DNA from: Syntrophobacter sp. SbD2
GTDB lineage: Bacteria > Desulfobacterota > Binatia > UBA9968
Length of the DNA stretch: 38,338 bases
Reading direction: 5' to 3'
NCBI GenBank assembly: GCA_945889495.1
Contig: CAMDBU010000046.1
Span: 1-38,338 of the forward strand
Below, one piece after another: positions 7,676-15,958 of the stretch. The translations under genes and the position numbers were made by a program. Each line of letters opens with the position of its first letter. Positions within the stretch are counted from its first letter, which is position 1. The notes beneath the pieces are model-generated. The model was not told where the DNA came from. It was given only the letters and a program-made list of their open reading frames with translations, and did no database searches.

Positions 7676-8704
7676 CTACTCCCCCAGCAACTTTCTCACC
7701 CGCTCGATCACCTGGGAGTTCTGCGACGCGATCACCTGCTTCGCCAACCCTTCCAACTCGTCGCCGCTGCTCGGCGTGATTTCGAGATTCTGCGATTTGG
7801 CGTCGGCGAGCAGTTCCGGGTCGGCCATCGCCTTCATGAACGCGGCGCGGAGGATTTTCGTCTTATCAGCCGCCACGCCGGGCGGCGCGATGATTGGCCG
7901 GCCGAAGTCGGTGGCGGCGAGGATCATGGTTAACAGCTGCCGCGCCGGCGCCGGCGTATTGGCTTCCTTCATCAGTTCATAAATCGTCGGCGTATCGGCG
8001 AACTGCGGATCGCGGCTCTTGCCGGTCTGGACTAAGACACGGGCGAAGCCGGTCTTGCGCCAGGTGTGGTAGGGCTCGCGCGCCAAATAGGCCGCCGTGG
8101 TCATGGCGCGGCAGTGCAGTTCGCCGCGCTCGACGCCGAGATCGATCTCGCGCACGCCCTGGTAGCCGGCGACGACGTTGAACTTCACGCCGACGGTTTC
8201 TTCGAGCAGTTTTAGAATGTAGACGCCGGAAGTTCCCGCTGCCGTGGCGCCGCAGCGTGGCAGCTCCTTGGCTTTGCGCACGTCGGCCAAACTCTTGAAG
8301 CCCAGATCGGCGCGAATATAGAGCATGTGATCGGTCTTGTCGGTGCTGCCGATCCAGGTGAACTTGCCCCAGTCGAATTTGATTTCCTTCTGCTTTAGCA
8401 GCTGGTGGAAATAAATCGCCGGCTGCACAGCACCGATGGTCAAGCCGTCCGGCTTGCTGACGTTGTAAACGTAATTGGCGCCGACCACCGAACCGGCCCC
8501 GCCCATATTCTGCACGATAAAGTTGGGATTGCCGGGAATATGCCGGCCGATATGGCGCGTGATCAGCCGCACGTACAAATCGTAAGTGCTCCCGGCATTT
8601 GCCCCCGCCACCACCGTAACCGTCTTACCCTGGTAGAAGTTCGATTGTGCGTTCGCGGCAGAAGTGAACGCGAGCGGCAGCAAGAGCCAGAGAAGCGGTG
8701 TCAA
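7676..8704 (-). CDS. Tripartite tricarboxylate transporter-type binding protein (TctC/Bug family)
   Basis: This 342-residue exported protein belongs to the Bug/TctC family of extracytoplasmic receptors, which bind carboxylates and similar small molecules. The signal peptide ends near ANA|QS (residue 19). Family features include FYQGKTVTVVAGANAGSTYD at the mature N-terminus, the HIPGNPNFIVQNMGGAGS segment and the KPDGLTIG strand. The start is a TTG at 8704, supported by GGGGAG five bases upstream. The family normally works with TctA/TctB membrane proteins, but neither is in the window, so this is an orphan receptor like thousands of Bug proteins in Bordetella-type genomes. The ligand is unknown. 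Confidence 0.9.
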   Translation of the reverse strand: MTPLLWLLLPLAFTSAANAQSNFYQGKTVTVVAGANAGSTYDLYVRLITRHIGRHIPGNPNFIVQNMGGAGSVVGANYVYNVSKPDGLTIGAVQPAIYFHQLLKQKEIKFDWGKFTWIGSTDKTDHMLYIRADLGFKSLADVRKAKELPRCGATAAGTSGVYILKLLEETVGVKFNVVAGYQGVREIDLGVERGELHCRAMTTAAYLAREPYHTWRKTGFARVLVQTGKSRDPQFADTPTIYELMKEANTPAPARQLLTMILAATDFGRPIIAPPGVAADKTKILRAAFMKAMADPELLADAKSQNLEITPSSGDELEGLAKQVIASQNSQVIERVRKLLGE

Positions 8705-8752
8705 TGAATCTCCCCTTTGCGTTTTTTGCGTTCTTTGCGGTTAAACAATCCG

Positions 8753-8784
8753 AAAAAAAGGGGCGATCCCATGACCGCCCCTTT
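8753..8784 (-). terminator. Intrinsic terminator for the LLM oxidoreductase gene
   Basis: AAAGGGGCG (8757-8765) pairs with CGCCCCTTT (8776-8784). Read on the minus strand the hairpin is followed directly by a run of seven T residues, a good Rho-independent terminator. It lies 50 bases after the stop of the minus-strand gene ending at 8835 and upstream of the TctC-like gene, so it should separate their transcription. Confidence 0.8.
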
Positions 8785-8834
8785 CGTTTAACCGGGCGCA
8801 GCATGCTGCGCCCCTATTGCCTCATGCCTATTGC

Positions 8835-9833
8835 CTACGAGTTCCCCCACGCCTCGAAAAACCGCCGAGCATCGGCAACCGGCTCGGTCACCGGCACGTA
8901 GGGAATCACCATACGCGTCACGCCGACGGCCTCGAAGGCTTTCATCTTTTCCTTGATCTCGCTCACATCGCTGGCGGGCACGACGGGGAGCTTGTCCATG
9001 TACTCATCAGTGAGCGCGCCCATGGCGGCTTTGAAGCCGCCCTTTTGAAACGCTTCGTGAATCGCGCTCACCTCGGCGTCAAAGCCCATGCCGCGCAGCA
9101 TGTCGCTGTAGTGATCGGCGATGTTGTAAAAGGTCAGCACCTGGCGCAGCTTGGCGCGGGCTAAATTTTTATCGGGATTGAGCGACACCCGCGACTTGGC
9201 GATGATCTCGATCTTGCTCGGGTCGCGGCCGGCTTCGCGGGCGCCTTCATGAACCCGGCCGACGATCTCTTTGACTTTCGCCGGCGTCGCCATGTTGATG
9301 ACGATGCCGTCGGCGATCTTGCCCACCAGCTTGGTCATCTGCGGCCCCAAGCCGGCCAAATAAATCGGCACATCGGGAAAACTCGGCTTCCACGACAACT
9401 GAAAGCGCTTGCCGGTCTGGTAAATCTCGCCCTCGTACTCGACCCGTTCGCCGCGCGCGACTTTGCGCGTGACCTCGATATATTCGCGCGCCCGCTTCAG
9501 CGGCCGGTCGAAGACGCCGCCGTGCCAGCCAGCGATCGCCTTGTTGGCAACACCGAGCCCCAGCAGCAAACGGCCGCCGGACAAATCTTGCAGCGTGGCG
9601 GACTGAATGCCCAAGGTCACCGGGCTGCGGCCGTAAATATGGTAGATCGCCGTGCCCAGCTTGATCTTCTTGGTCCGGCTCGCCACCGCCGACAGCATAA
9701 CGAAAGGATCGGTGCTGTTGGACTCGCCTTTCCAAAACGCGCCGAAGCCGGCCTGCTCGGCGATCTCGATCAGCCCCGGCACTTCGGCCGCCGGATAGTG
9801 CGCCGCGGAATTTATTTCTACGTCAAATATCAT
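8835..9833 (-). CDS. LLM-class flavin/F420-dependent oxidoreductase
   Basis: This 332-residue luciferase-like monooxygenase-fold protein is close to the F420-dependent methylene-tetrahydromethanopterin reductase-like subfamily. Visible features are the EIAEQAGFGAFWKGE N-terminal helix-strand, the KIKLGTAIYHIYGRSPVT strand with the non-prolyl cis-peptide region, LSGGRLLLGLGVANKAIAGWHG (flavin-contact segment, split here for length), and PIYLAGLGPQMTKLVG followed by DGIVINMA. AGGGGAC precedes the ATG. The substrate cannot be predicted; members oxidise or reduce many organic compounds with FMN or F420. It is a single-gene transcription unit by appearance, with a clear terminator after it. Confidence 0.9.
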   Translation of the reverse strand: MIFDVEINSAAHYPAAEVPGLIEIAEQAGFGAFWKGESNSTDPFVMLSAVASRTKKIKLGTAIYHIYGRSPVTLGIQSATLQDLSGGRLLLGLGVANKAIAGWHGGVFDRPLKRAREYIEVTRKVARGERVEYEGEIYQTGKRFQLSWKPSFPDVPIYLAGLGPQMTKLVGKIADGIVINMATPAKVKEIVGRVHEGAREAGRDPSKIEIIAKSRVSLNPDKNLARAKLRQVLTFYNIADHYSDMLRGMGFDAEVSAIHEAFQKGGFKAAMGALTDEYMDKLPVVPASDVSEIKEKMKAFEAVGVTRMVIPYVPVTEPVADARRFFEAWGNS

Positions 9834-9896
9834 GCAGTCCCCTTTACCAATCGCTCAATTCGCCGGATCGTTTTGCGACAGTACAAACGCTCAAAA

Positions 9897-10952
9897 CTAG
9901 CGCCCGTAGGGTCCCAAAATATTGACCGCCGATTGGACGAATCTCAAGTCGACCATCTTGTTGACATCAACTTTGCCTTTTATCAAGCCGCGCTGAAAAT
10001 ACCACTCTTGGTCTTCGGAAAGTTCCTTGACATTGACTTCGCCGTTGGGCGCCAAGTCTTGCAGGCTGAGGCCGGCGCGCAGTTGTTTCTTGTCTTTGAC
10101 CCGCAAATACTTGGCGACCACGTCGACGATGTCATCGAGAGATCCCTTTTGCCGGACCACCGCGTCGTTGAACAGCCGTTGGCCTTTGAGCAGCGCGGTC
10201 ATAAAGCGCTCCGCCACCCGCGGCCGATTGCGGATAAAACTATCGGCGTAGAATAAATTGTTGGTCATATGGCCGAGGAACACATCGGCCAGATCGATCA
10301 GCGCCACGCCAATCCCCTGTTCTTCGATTTGGGTGGCGAAGGGTTGGACCATGAACGCCGCGTCGACCAGCCGATTGGCTAATGCATTGGCCATGTCGCC
10401 GAAGGGCATCACCCGGGTGGTTACGTCGGCCTCGCTCAAGCCGCCGCGTTTGAGAAAGCCGTCGAGATACATGCGCGAGGTGCCCACCGCGCTGTTGAGC
10501 GCAATGATCTTGCCTTTCACGTCTCGAATGGCGAACGGCTTACCTGACTCGATCAGGCTCGAGCGGACGATGAATTTGCCGCTGCCCTTGGGTCCGACCC
10601 GCGACTTGGTGGCGACCACTTTGAGGCCAACCCCGCCGGCCACCGCGTTGTAGATTCCCGGACTGACGCTGCCGCTGCCGGCATCGAGATCGCCGTTGGT
10701 AAGCGCCAACATCTGCGGCCCGCCGGAGGAGCTAAAATAAATCGGCTCGACGGCCAGCCCTTGCTCCTTGAACAAGCCGCGCTCCAGGGCGATGAACACC
10801 CCAGCATCGGCGTTGATCATCAGTATGGCGATTTTGACTTTGTCTTCCTGCGCCCAGGCGCCGCCGGCGCCAAGAAAGAGAAGCCAGAGCAACGCGGCAA
10901 CAAAGCGCATCGACAGGAATCCCATGGAGTAAAATTTTCGTCGCGTCATCAT
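9897..10952 (-). CDS. ABC transporter substrate-binding protein, NMT1/SsuA-like
   Basis: A 351-residue exported binding protein with a long n-region and signal peptide ending near AWA|QE (about residue 34). The family pattern follows: FIALERGLFKEQGLAVEPI, LTNGDLDAGSGS, the VKGKIIALNSAVGTSRMY hinge and GGLSEADVTTRVMPFGDMANAL. The tail MVDLRFVQSAV is a variant of the VDxS tail seen in most paralogues. I took the ATG at 10952; a TTG at 10964 would add four residues and another ATG follows at once. No ribosome site is evident. It stands alone after the LLM gene's 5' end, with a row of hairpins upstream. The ligand is unknown. Confidence 0.88.
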   Translation of the reverse strand: MMTRRKFYSMGFLSMRFVAALLWLLFLGAGGAWAQEDKVKIAILMINADAGVFIALERGLFKEQGLAVEPIYFSSSGGPQMLALTNGDLDAGSGSVSPGIYNAVAGGVGLKVVATKSRVGPKGSGKFIVRSSLIESGKPFAIRDVKGKIIALNSAVGTSRMYLDGFLKRGGLSEADVTTRVMPFGDMANALANRLVDAAFMVQPFATQIEEQGIGVALIDLADVFLGHMTNNLFYADSFIRNRPRVAERFMTALLKGQRLFNDAVVRQKGSLDDIVDVVAKYLRVKDKKQLRAGLSLQDLAPNGEVNVKELSEDQEWYFQRGLIKGKVDVNKMVDLRFVQSAVNILGPYGR

Positions 10953-10974
10953 GGACGAGTTCAATCAATAAAAT

Positions 10975-11065
10975 CCCGCAGCTTGCTGCGGGCACTGATA
11001 AATGGGGTTACCAAAGGGGGCCGAGCATCCCCTTTGGACGTGAACGGGGTTCAAACCCCGCTCAC
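10975..11065. repeat. Row of three hairpins
   Basis: Three separate perfect or near-perfect stems lie head to tail: CCCGCAGC/GCTGCGGG (10975-10992, loop TT), CCAAAGGGG/CCCCTTTGG (11011-11037), and GTGAACGGGGTT/AACCCCGCTCAC (11040-11065, one A-C mismatch). They fill the gap between two minus-strand genes. None is followed by a T-run. They may act together as a transcription or RNA-processing barrier between the beta-propeller gene and the binding-protein gene. Confidence 0.65.
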
Positions 11066-11069
11066 GATA

Positions 11070-12089
11070 TTAAGATTGATACGCCACCCGCAGGCTCATC
11101 ACCTGGGGCAAGCCGCCGATGATTTGGCGAAACGATTCGCCGCCATCTTCGGTCAGCCAGATCGCGCCGTCGGTCATGCCGACGTAAAAATGATTAGCCT
11201 CGGCATCGTCGCTCACCACCGTGCGCGGCGCCGCGGTGAAATGGTCCGGCAGCCCGCCGGTGAGCCGCTGCCAGCTTTCACCGCGATCAACGCTGCGGTA
11301 AAAGCCCGTGTCGGCGCCCTCCGGCCGGCGCCAACCTGGCGGCGGCACCGCCGCCGCCGCGGTCATCAACATGCTCGGCCGCGACCGATGGAACGCCACC
11401 GGCGCCATGTAGCAGCGGTCAAGTCCAGAGTTGCGCACAGTAAAATGATCGCCGCCATCGGTGCTCTTGCAAAACCATTTGCCGGAGGCGGCAATCACGA
11501 TGGCGGGATCGTCGGGCATGACGTAGACATAATGCGAGTCGAATTCCGTCCCCTGCTGGATGTTCTGCCAACTCTTACCGCCGTCGCGGCTGCGGATGAG
11601 CCAGCCTTCTTCAATCGCGCCGAAGATTAACTGCGGATCGCCGGCGCATAGCGCCAAACCTTTGACGTGGCTGATATGGGGCGGGTTAGGAAAGGTCCAG
11701 TCCTTGGTTTCTCGCAAGCTGCGCAGCTGTTCGCACTCGGTCCAGTGATCGCCGCCGTCGCGACTTTTGAATATCGCCGTCGGCCCGGTGCCGAGAACCA
11801 ACTCACCGGTCACGGCATGTTGCGCCAATGACCAGGCCTCTTTAAATACGATGCCATTATTGATCTCGCGCCAGCTCTGACCGCGGTCGTCGCTGCGGAA
11901 AACCCCGCCGCGGCTGGTCGCCGCGTAAAGCCGGCGCGGATCGCGCCCATCGACCACCACCGGCGCTCGGAGCGCGCCACAGTTTTCGAGCCCCAGCGGT
12001 TTGGCCTCATAGCCGCCGTTACGGCGCGCGACCTGCAACAAACCCTCAGCCGTGCCGACGTAAAGAATCGGATCTGCGCCATTCGCCAT
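11070..12089 (-). CDS. Asp-box (BNR) beta-propeller protein
   Basis: This 339-residue protein has six Asp-box motifs (S/T-x-D-x-G-x-x-W/F): SDDRGQSW (66-73), SRDGGDHW (109-116), SRDGGKSW (167-174), STDGGDHF (209-216), SVDRGESW (266-273) and TEDGGESF (313-320). This indicates a sialidase/YCF48-like six- or seven-bladed propeller. There is no signal peptide and no sialidase catalytic FRIP motif, so an enzyme role is not supported; a binding or scaffold role is more likely. AAAGGAG precedes the ATG. It lies downstream of the protease-FHA pair on the same strand, but a 126-base hairpin region separates them. Confidence 0.85.
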   Translation of the reverse strand: MANGADPILYVGTAEGLLQVARRNGGYEAKPLGLENCGALRAPVVVDGRDPRRLYAATSRGGVFRSDDRGQSWREINNGIVFKEAWSLAQHAVTGELVLGTGPTAIFKSRDGGDHWTECEQLRSLRETKDWTFPNPPHISHVKGLALCAGDPQLIFGAIEEGWLIRSRDGGKSWQNIQQGTEFDSHYVYVMPDDPAIVIAASGKWFCKSTDGGDHFTVRNSGLDRCYMAPVAFHRSRPSMLMTAAAAVPPPGWRRPEGADTGFYRSVDRGESWQRLTGGLPDHFTAAPRTVVSDDAEANHFYVGMTDGAIWLTEDGGESFRQIIGGLPQVMSLRVAYQS

Positions 12090-12138
12090 GATAGACTCCT
12101 TTCGCGATTCGCCGAGCGCGGCAGCGCCGCAAAAAAGT

Positions 12139-12264
12139 TTCGGATTATCTCTCGCAAAGGCGCAAAGACGCCAAGTTCGGAAAGGTTAAAACAATTATCA
12201 ACTGCCTTACCTCCTAGTCTCCGAACTTTGCGCACTTTGCGCCTTTGCGAGAGAAAAATCCGAA
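12139..12264. repeat. Long inverted repeat with 43-45-base arms
   Basis: The left arm 12139-12181 starts TTCGGATTATCTCTCGC and contains GCAAAGGCGCAAAGACGCC. The right arm 12220-12264 is its near-exact reverse complement (TTTGCGCCTTTGCGAGAGA followed by AATCCGAA). The loop is 38 bases. The arms are built from a repeated GCAAAG word. It lies between the FHA gene's 3' end and the propeller gene's 5' end. It is the most perfect member of a class of word-built palindromes in this window. Confidence 0.85.
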
Positions 12265-12320
12265 TCCGACTTTCTTTCCGTACTCCTACATTTACCCAAG
12301 TCGCGCCACAAGCTGTCGTG

Positions 12321-13310
12321 TTAGGGTTGCGACGATTTGGCTTTTTGCGCCAGCTTGTCCAATTCCTTTTTGATTTTTTCCGCGCCGGCGAAGAATTCAT
12401 CCACCGAAGTCGCGGGCAGCCAGGCGGCATCAATCGGTTTCACCACGCCGGTGAATGCCATGACCGTGGAGAATTTGCTGCGCGCGGCGTAGTCGCTGAT
12501 GGCGCTGGTGCCGACGACCACCAAGCTGATCGCGCCGGCGGCCCAGAGCCGCGAGCGGCGGCGCAGCGGCGAGGCGGCGCCGAGATGACCGTAGAGCAAC
12601 GCCGCCAGCACTGCGCCGTAACCGAACAGCCCGGCGATCCAGAGCATCGGCACCCGCGGTAGAAAAAATTCCGTCCACTCGGCAACCACGCCGAGAGCGC
12701 TAATCGTCAACAGCGCCAAGCAAGCGATGGTCACATGCGCGGCGAAATTGAAACGGCTGACGATGATCCGGCTGGCCAACGCCCACATGCCCGCCCAGGT
12801 CGCCAACATCGACACCGTGATCCAGGGCTCGCCGATGATGCGCGCGAAGCTCACCCGCTCGACACTGGAGAGATAGGCGTCCAAACAAAGTAGCAGTACC
12901 AACACCACGCCGGCCACCGCCGCCGCGTAAGGCGAAGCCAAGGGCGAAGCCAAGGGCGAAGCCTTCACCGCGCGATCGACCTGCGTCGGCGCCAGCGGAT
13001 GATCGACGCTGACGTAGCGCAAAGTCGTATGGCCGATGCGGAATTGGCTACCGGATTGAAGTACCAACTGGGCGACACGATCTTTGCTAGAAGCCGAATA
13101 AATGCCGTTGACGCTATCCAAATCGCTGGCGAGCAAGCGCCCTTGCTCGTCCTGAAAAATTTTTAAATGGAGCGGACAGACAAACGGATCGTCGACAATC
13201 ACCTGATTGCCGTAAGCCCGGCCGATGGTTAGCGGAAAACTATCGACGGCGATGCGCTCGCTGACCGCGCCCTTGCCATCGAGGATTTCCAGATAGCCTA
13301 ACGCTGCCAC
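12321..13310 (-). CDS. FHA-domain multi-pass membrane protein
   Basis: A 329-residue protein with an N-terminal FHA domain (about residues 5-100) and about five transmembrane helices (near 126-148, 163-183, 189-209, 220-241, 254-274), then a lysine-rich tail. FHA domains bind phosphothreonine. The GR (30-31), H48 and NG (68-69) positions are kept, but the usual serine-arginine before the histidine reads C45-P46, so phosphopeptide binding may be altered. I start it at GTG 13310, where homology begins and GGAG lies upstream; the open frame extends 132 codons further but only as an out-of-frame shadow of the protease gene. The start overlaps the protease stop by 13 bases, so the two are probably co-translated and may act together at the membrane. 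Confidence 0.82.
   Translation of the reverse strand: MAALGYLEILDGKGAVSERIAVDSFPLTIGRAYGNQVIVDDPFVCPLHLKIFQDEQGRLLASDLDSVNGIYSASSKDRVAQLVLQSGSQFRIGHTTLRYVSVDHPLAPTQVDRAVKASPLASPLASPYAAAVAGVVLVLLLCLDAYLSSVERVSFARIIGEPWITVSMLATWAGMWALASRIIVSRFNFAAHVTIACLALLTISALGVVAEWTEFFLPRVPMLWIAGLFGYGAVLAALLYGHLGAASPLRRRSRLWAAGAISLVVVGTSAISDYAARSKFSTVMAFTGVVKPIDAAWLPATSVDEFFAGAEKIKKELDKLAQKAKSSQP
12931..12963. repeat. 12-bp tandem repeat inside the FHA gene
   Basis: GGCGAAGCCAAG occurs nearly three times in a row. On the coding strand it encodes the repeated SPLA unit in KASPLASPLASP, a short linker between the FHA domain and the first membrane helix. Copy number is likely to vary by slippage without breaking the frame. 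Confidence 0.7.
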
Positions 13311-14578
13311 TTGATGTTCTCCATGTAGCGCCGGCTCAAGTTCTGGACATTGTCGAAACTGACCCCGGAGAGCGACAGCGTTGACACCAAGCCGGCGTTG
13401 CGCGAACCCAAGGTCGCGGCGCGAAACACCGCGTCGTAGAGCGCCGGCAGTTTCACGTATTGGCGCGCGCACAGGACGCCCTTGAGCTTGCCATGGGCGG
13501 TGGCGACGTTGCGCGTCTGGCAGCGAAACGGTGTGACTTCCTCTTCGTTGCCGAACATCGCCGCGTTGCCGCCCTGAAACTGGCCGGAGTAAAGCGTGAA
13601 GAAGCGCACCGGATTGAGCTCGCTGGTGGACAGCAGTTGATGATAAAAACGCACGATGCCCAAAGACTGCTCGCTGGAGACGAAAATATAATCGTCGGTC
13701 GAGCAATCATGGGTCACCGAGACGTAGGGCAACTCCTTGCGCCGCACGGCGTCGGCCCAGCAGCGAAAAAACTCCGTCGGCTTGGTCGGCAGATCGTAGG
13801 GCGCGAGCGCCACCCGGGGCGTCTTGGCGTCGAACATGCCGGCGAGATAGCGCGCCTGATTGTCAAAAATCTGCCGGCCGACATCGGCGAGAAAACTCGC
13901 CGCCGGCGGCGTTTCGCCCTTGGCGGTCTTGTCGAGCAAGATCATCGCGCGCTCAGCGGGGACCAGAAAGCTGATCTGATTGCCCTCGGTGGCGACGTTG
14001 ATGCCGACGACTTTGCCGGCTTGGGTCAAGGTTGGCCCGCCGCTCATGCCGGGGTTAAGCGAGCCGGTGAAATGCACTTTGGGATAGAGCGTATGTTTGA
14101 GCAGGCCGTTATGCGTGCCTTCGACGATGGACAGACCGAGATCGCGCGGGTGGCCGAGGGAATAAAGCCGCGTCCCCTGGGCCACCGCTTTGGACTCGAA
14201 GACTAGATGACCTTTGGGCTGGCGATTGGTGCGCAGCACCGCCAAGTCAAAGACCACATCGACACCAAGCACCGTCGCAACGGTGGTAGCACCAGCCACA
14301 TCGATGACATCGATGCGATAACGCTCCGGCGAATGGACCAATTTTGAGATCACATGGTAGTTGGTAACGATCCGTCCGCTGGCGTCGGCGAAAAAGCCCG
14401 TGCCGGTGGCCGCCTTGGCCGACGAACCGGTCTCGACAACTTCGATCTTCACCACATGTTCGGAAAATTGTTTGAATATCTCCGGCGTGGTGCCGGGTAT
14501 AGTTTGCGCCCGCGCCGTCCCAACCGCCGCGAGAGCGAACCAGAGCAGCAAGGCAATCGATGTAAGCAGTCGTGTCAT
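13298..14578 (-). CDS. Secreted trypsin-like serine protease with extra C-terminal domain
   Basis: A 426-residue exported protein; the signal peptide ends near ARA|QT (residue 24). The N-terminal half is a chymotrypsin-fold protease of the HtrA/DegP type with an intact triad: H75 in VTNYHV, D111 in FDLAVLR and S179 in NPGMSGGP. Residues 130-160 (YSLGHPRDLG) and 187-200 (GKVVGINVATEGN) fit that fold. There is no PDZ domain. Instead, about 200 C-terminal residues of unrecognised sequence contain several cysteines (for example the CSTDD, FRCQTR and LCARQY contexts). The downstream FHA membrane gene overlaps its stop. A role in periplasmic proteolysis or regulated cleavage is likely; targets are unknown. 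Confidence 0.9.
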   Translation of the reverse strand: MTRLLTSIALLLWFALAAVGTARAQTIPGTTPEIFKQFSEHVVKIEVVETGSSAKAATGTGFFADASGRIVTNYHVISKLVHSPERYRIDVIDVAGATTVATVLGVDVVFDLAVLRTNRQPKGHLVFESKAVAQGTRLYSLGHPRDLGLSIVEGTHNGLLKHTLYPKVHFTGSLNPGMSGGPTLTQAGKVVGINVATEGNQISFLVPAERAMILLDKTAKGETPPAASFLADVGRQIFDNQARYLAGMFDAKTPRVALAPYDLPTKPTEFFRCWADAVRRKELPYVSVTHDCSTDDYIFVSSEQSLGIVRFYHQLLSTSELNPVRFFTLYSGQFQGGNAAMFGNEEEVTPFRCQTRNVATAHGKLKGVLCARQYVKLPALYDAVFRAATLGSRNAGLVSTLSLSGVSFDNVQNLSRRYMENIKWQR

Positions 14579-14596
14579 CGGCGGGTGGGAAATTTC

Positions 14597-15808
14597 TCAG
14601 CGCAAGATTTGCGAACTGGGCGAACTCTTAGTGACGCCTTGGCTTAGCAGCTCAGCCACGGCGGCGGGGTTATAACCCAATTCACGGAGCAGCTTTTCGC
14701 TCTGCTCGCCGACCAGCGGTGGCGGCGCCGAGTTGTGTTTAGCAAAATCGTCGAATCGCACCGGTCCGCCAACGAACTTCATCTTGCCCGCCTGGGGATG
14801 CGTCACTTCTTCAATCAAGCCGAGATGTTTGACCTGCGGATCATCGAGCACCTCGGCGACATCGTAGAGCGGCACCGCCGGCACGTCGTGGGCATCGAGG
14901 ATTTTCAACCAGTCGCCGCGGGATTTGGTTTTGAACGTCGGCGCCAACGTTTGTTCCAGTGCTTCATAATGCTGTCGCCGGCCGTCGCGGGTCTTGAAGC
15001 GCTCGTCAGCGGCGATGTCCATGCGCTCGGTGGCTTTGAGCAGCGCCAACCAAAATTTCTCTGGCACCGAACAGTGAATCGCCAACGGTTTGCCATCCTG
15101 GCAAACTAAAGCGAAGGCGTGAGCATTCTTCACCCGCGCCATGCGGTTGGGCACGTTGCCGGTGCGCAAGTAACCCGCCGCGGTCTCGCCGATGAACGAC
15201 AGCGTCGCCTGCAACAAGGAAGTCTCGACCCGGCAGCCCAGACCGGAATTGGCCCGCGCCAACAGCGCCGCGAGAATGCCGTAGCCGGCGGAAAGTCCGG
15301 TGACGTAATCCGACACCGCCATGCCCATGACCTTGGGATCGTTGGGATCGCTGAGCAGGCTCAACAAACCGCTCATCGCCTGCCCTAAAGTATCGAAGCC
15401 CGGCTTTTCCGCATAGGGTCCGCTCTGGCCGAAGGCCGAGATCGAGCAGTAGACTAATTTGGGATTAAGCGCTTTCAGGGCTTCGAACCCAATGCCCAAG
15501 CGATCAGCCGTACCGGGGCGAAAGTTCTCCACGAAGACATCGGCTTTGTTCACCAGTTCAAGGCAAATCTCTTTGCCCCTTGGCGCTTTGAGATCGAGTA
15601 CCAAGCTCTCTTTGTTGCGATTGAGATGAGCGAAGTTGAAACTAAACGCCGGATCGGGCGCGAAGTAGCGATAGGGATCGCCGTCCGGCGCCGACTCGAT
15701 CTTGATCACCCGCGCGCCGAGATCGGCCAACAACGCCGTGGCATAAGGCCCGGTGACAAAAGTCGCGCACTCGATGACCGTAATGTTGTCGAGGATTTTA
15801 ACCGGCAT
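14597..15808 (-). CDS. CaiB/BaiF family (class III) CoA-transferase
   Basis: This 403-residue protein is a full-length class III CoA-transferase. It has the N-terminal Rossmann segment LLADLGARVIKIE, the NRNKESLVLDLK motif, DVFVENFRPGTADRLG, and the catalytic aspartate in GMAVSDYVTG (D167), which forms the acyl-aspartyl intermediate in formyl-CoA transferase relatives. Family members move CoA between carboxylic acids in the cytoplasm, for example in carnitine, oxalate, bile acid or aromatic acid breakdown. GGAAG precedes the ATG. It is divergent from the amidase gene and ends 18 bases before the protease start. The specific substrate cannot be inferred. Confidence 0.93.
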   Translation of the reverse strand: MPVKILDNITVIECATFVTGPYATALLADLGARVIKIESAPDGDPYRYFAPDPAFSFNFAHLNRNKESLVLDLKAPRGKEICLELVNKADVFVENFRPGTADRLGIGFEALKALNPKLVYCSISAFGQSGPYAEKPGFDTLGQAMSGLLSLLSDPNDPKVMGMAVSDYVTGLSAGYGILAALLARANSGLGCRVETSLLQATLSFIGETAAGYLRTGNVPNRMARVKNAHAFALVCQDGKPLAIHCSVPEKFWLALLKATERMDIAADERFKTRDGRRQHYEALEQTLAPTFKTKSRGDWLKILDAHDVPAVPLYDVAEVLDDPQVKHLGLIEEVTHPQAGKMKFVGGPVRFDDFAKHNSAPPPLVGEQSEKLLRELGYNPAAVAELLSQGVTKSSPSSQILR

Positions 15809-15895
15809 GAATTTCTTCCCGCGTTAATCTTCCACGGATCAGCGCGGCTTGCAATGTGGATTGCGATGAATCCCCCGACGCATTGACTTGACCGA

Positions 15896-15925
15896 TTGCA
15901 TCCGCCAGTGGCGGTTTGTTAGGTT
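15896..15925 (+). promoter_or_regulatory. Possible promoter of the amidase gene
   Basis: TTGCAT (15896-15901), an 18-base spacer and TAGGTT (15920-15925) lie about 34 bases before the amidase ATG, with GGAGG between (15946-15950). Only partial matches to sigma-70 consensus; offered as a weak candidate in the divergent space. Confidence 0.25.
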
Positions 15926-15958
15926 GACGACGCTCTATTCGTCCTGGAGGATTGAATC

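Noticed and set aside
7676-8704. Placing this receptor with the NMT1/SsuA ABC group
   Set aside because: The mature start (GKTVTVVAGANAGSTYD) and the PGNPNFIVQNMGGAGS block are those of TctC/Bug proteins, a different transporter class.
9249-10256. 335-codon plus-strand open frame spanning two minus-strand genes
   Set aside because: It runs across an LLM gene and a binding-protein gene with recognisable products. Its translation is rich in R, H, Q and D, typical of antisense shadows.
13311-13706. N-terminal extension of the FHA frame by 132 codons
   Set aside because: The extension is the protease gene read in another frame; its residues (runs of R, Q, A, L) have no domain character, and the GTG at 13310 has a ribosome site.
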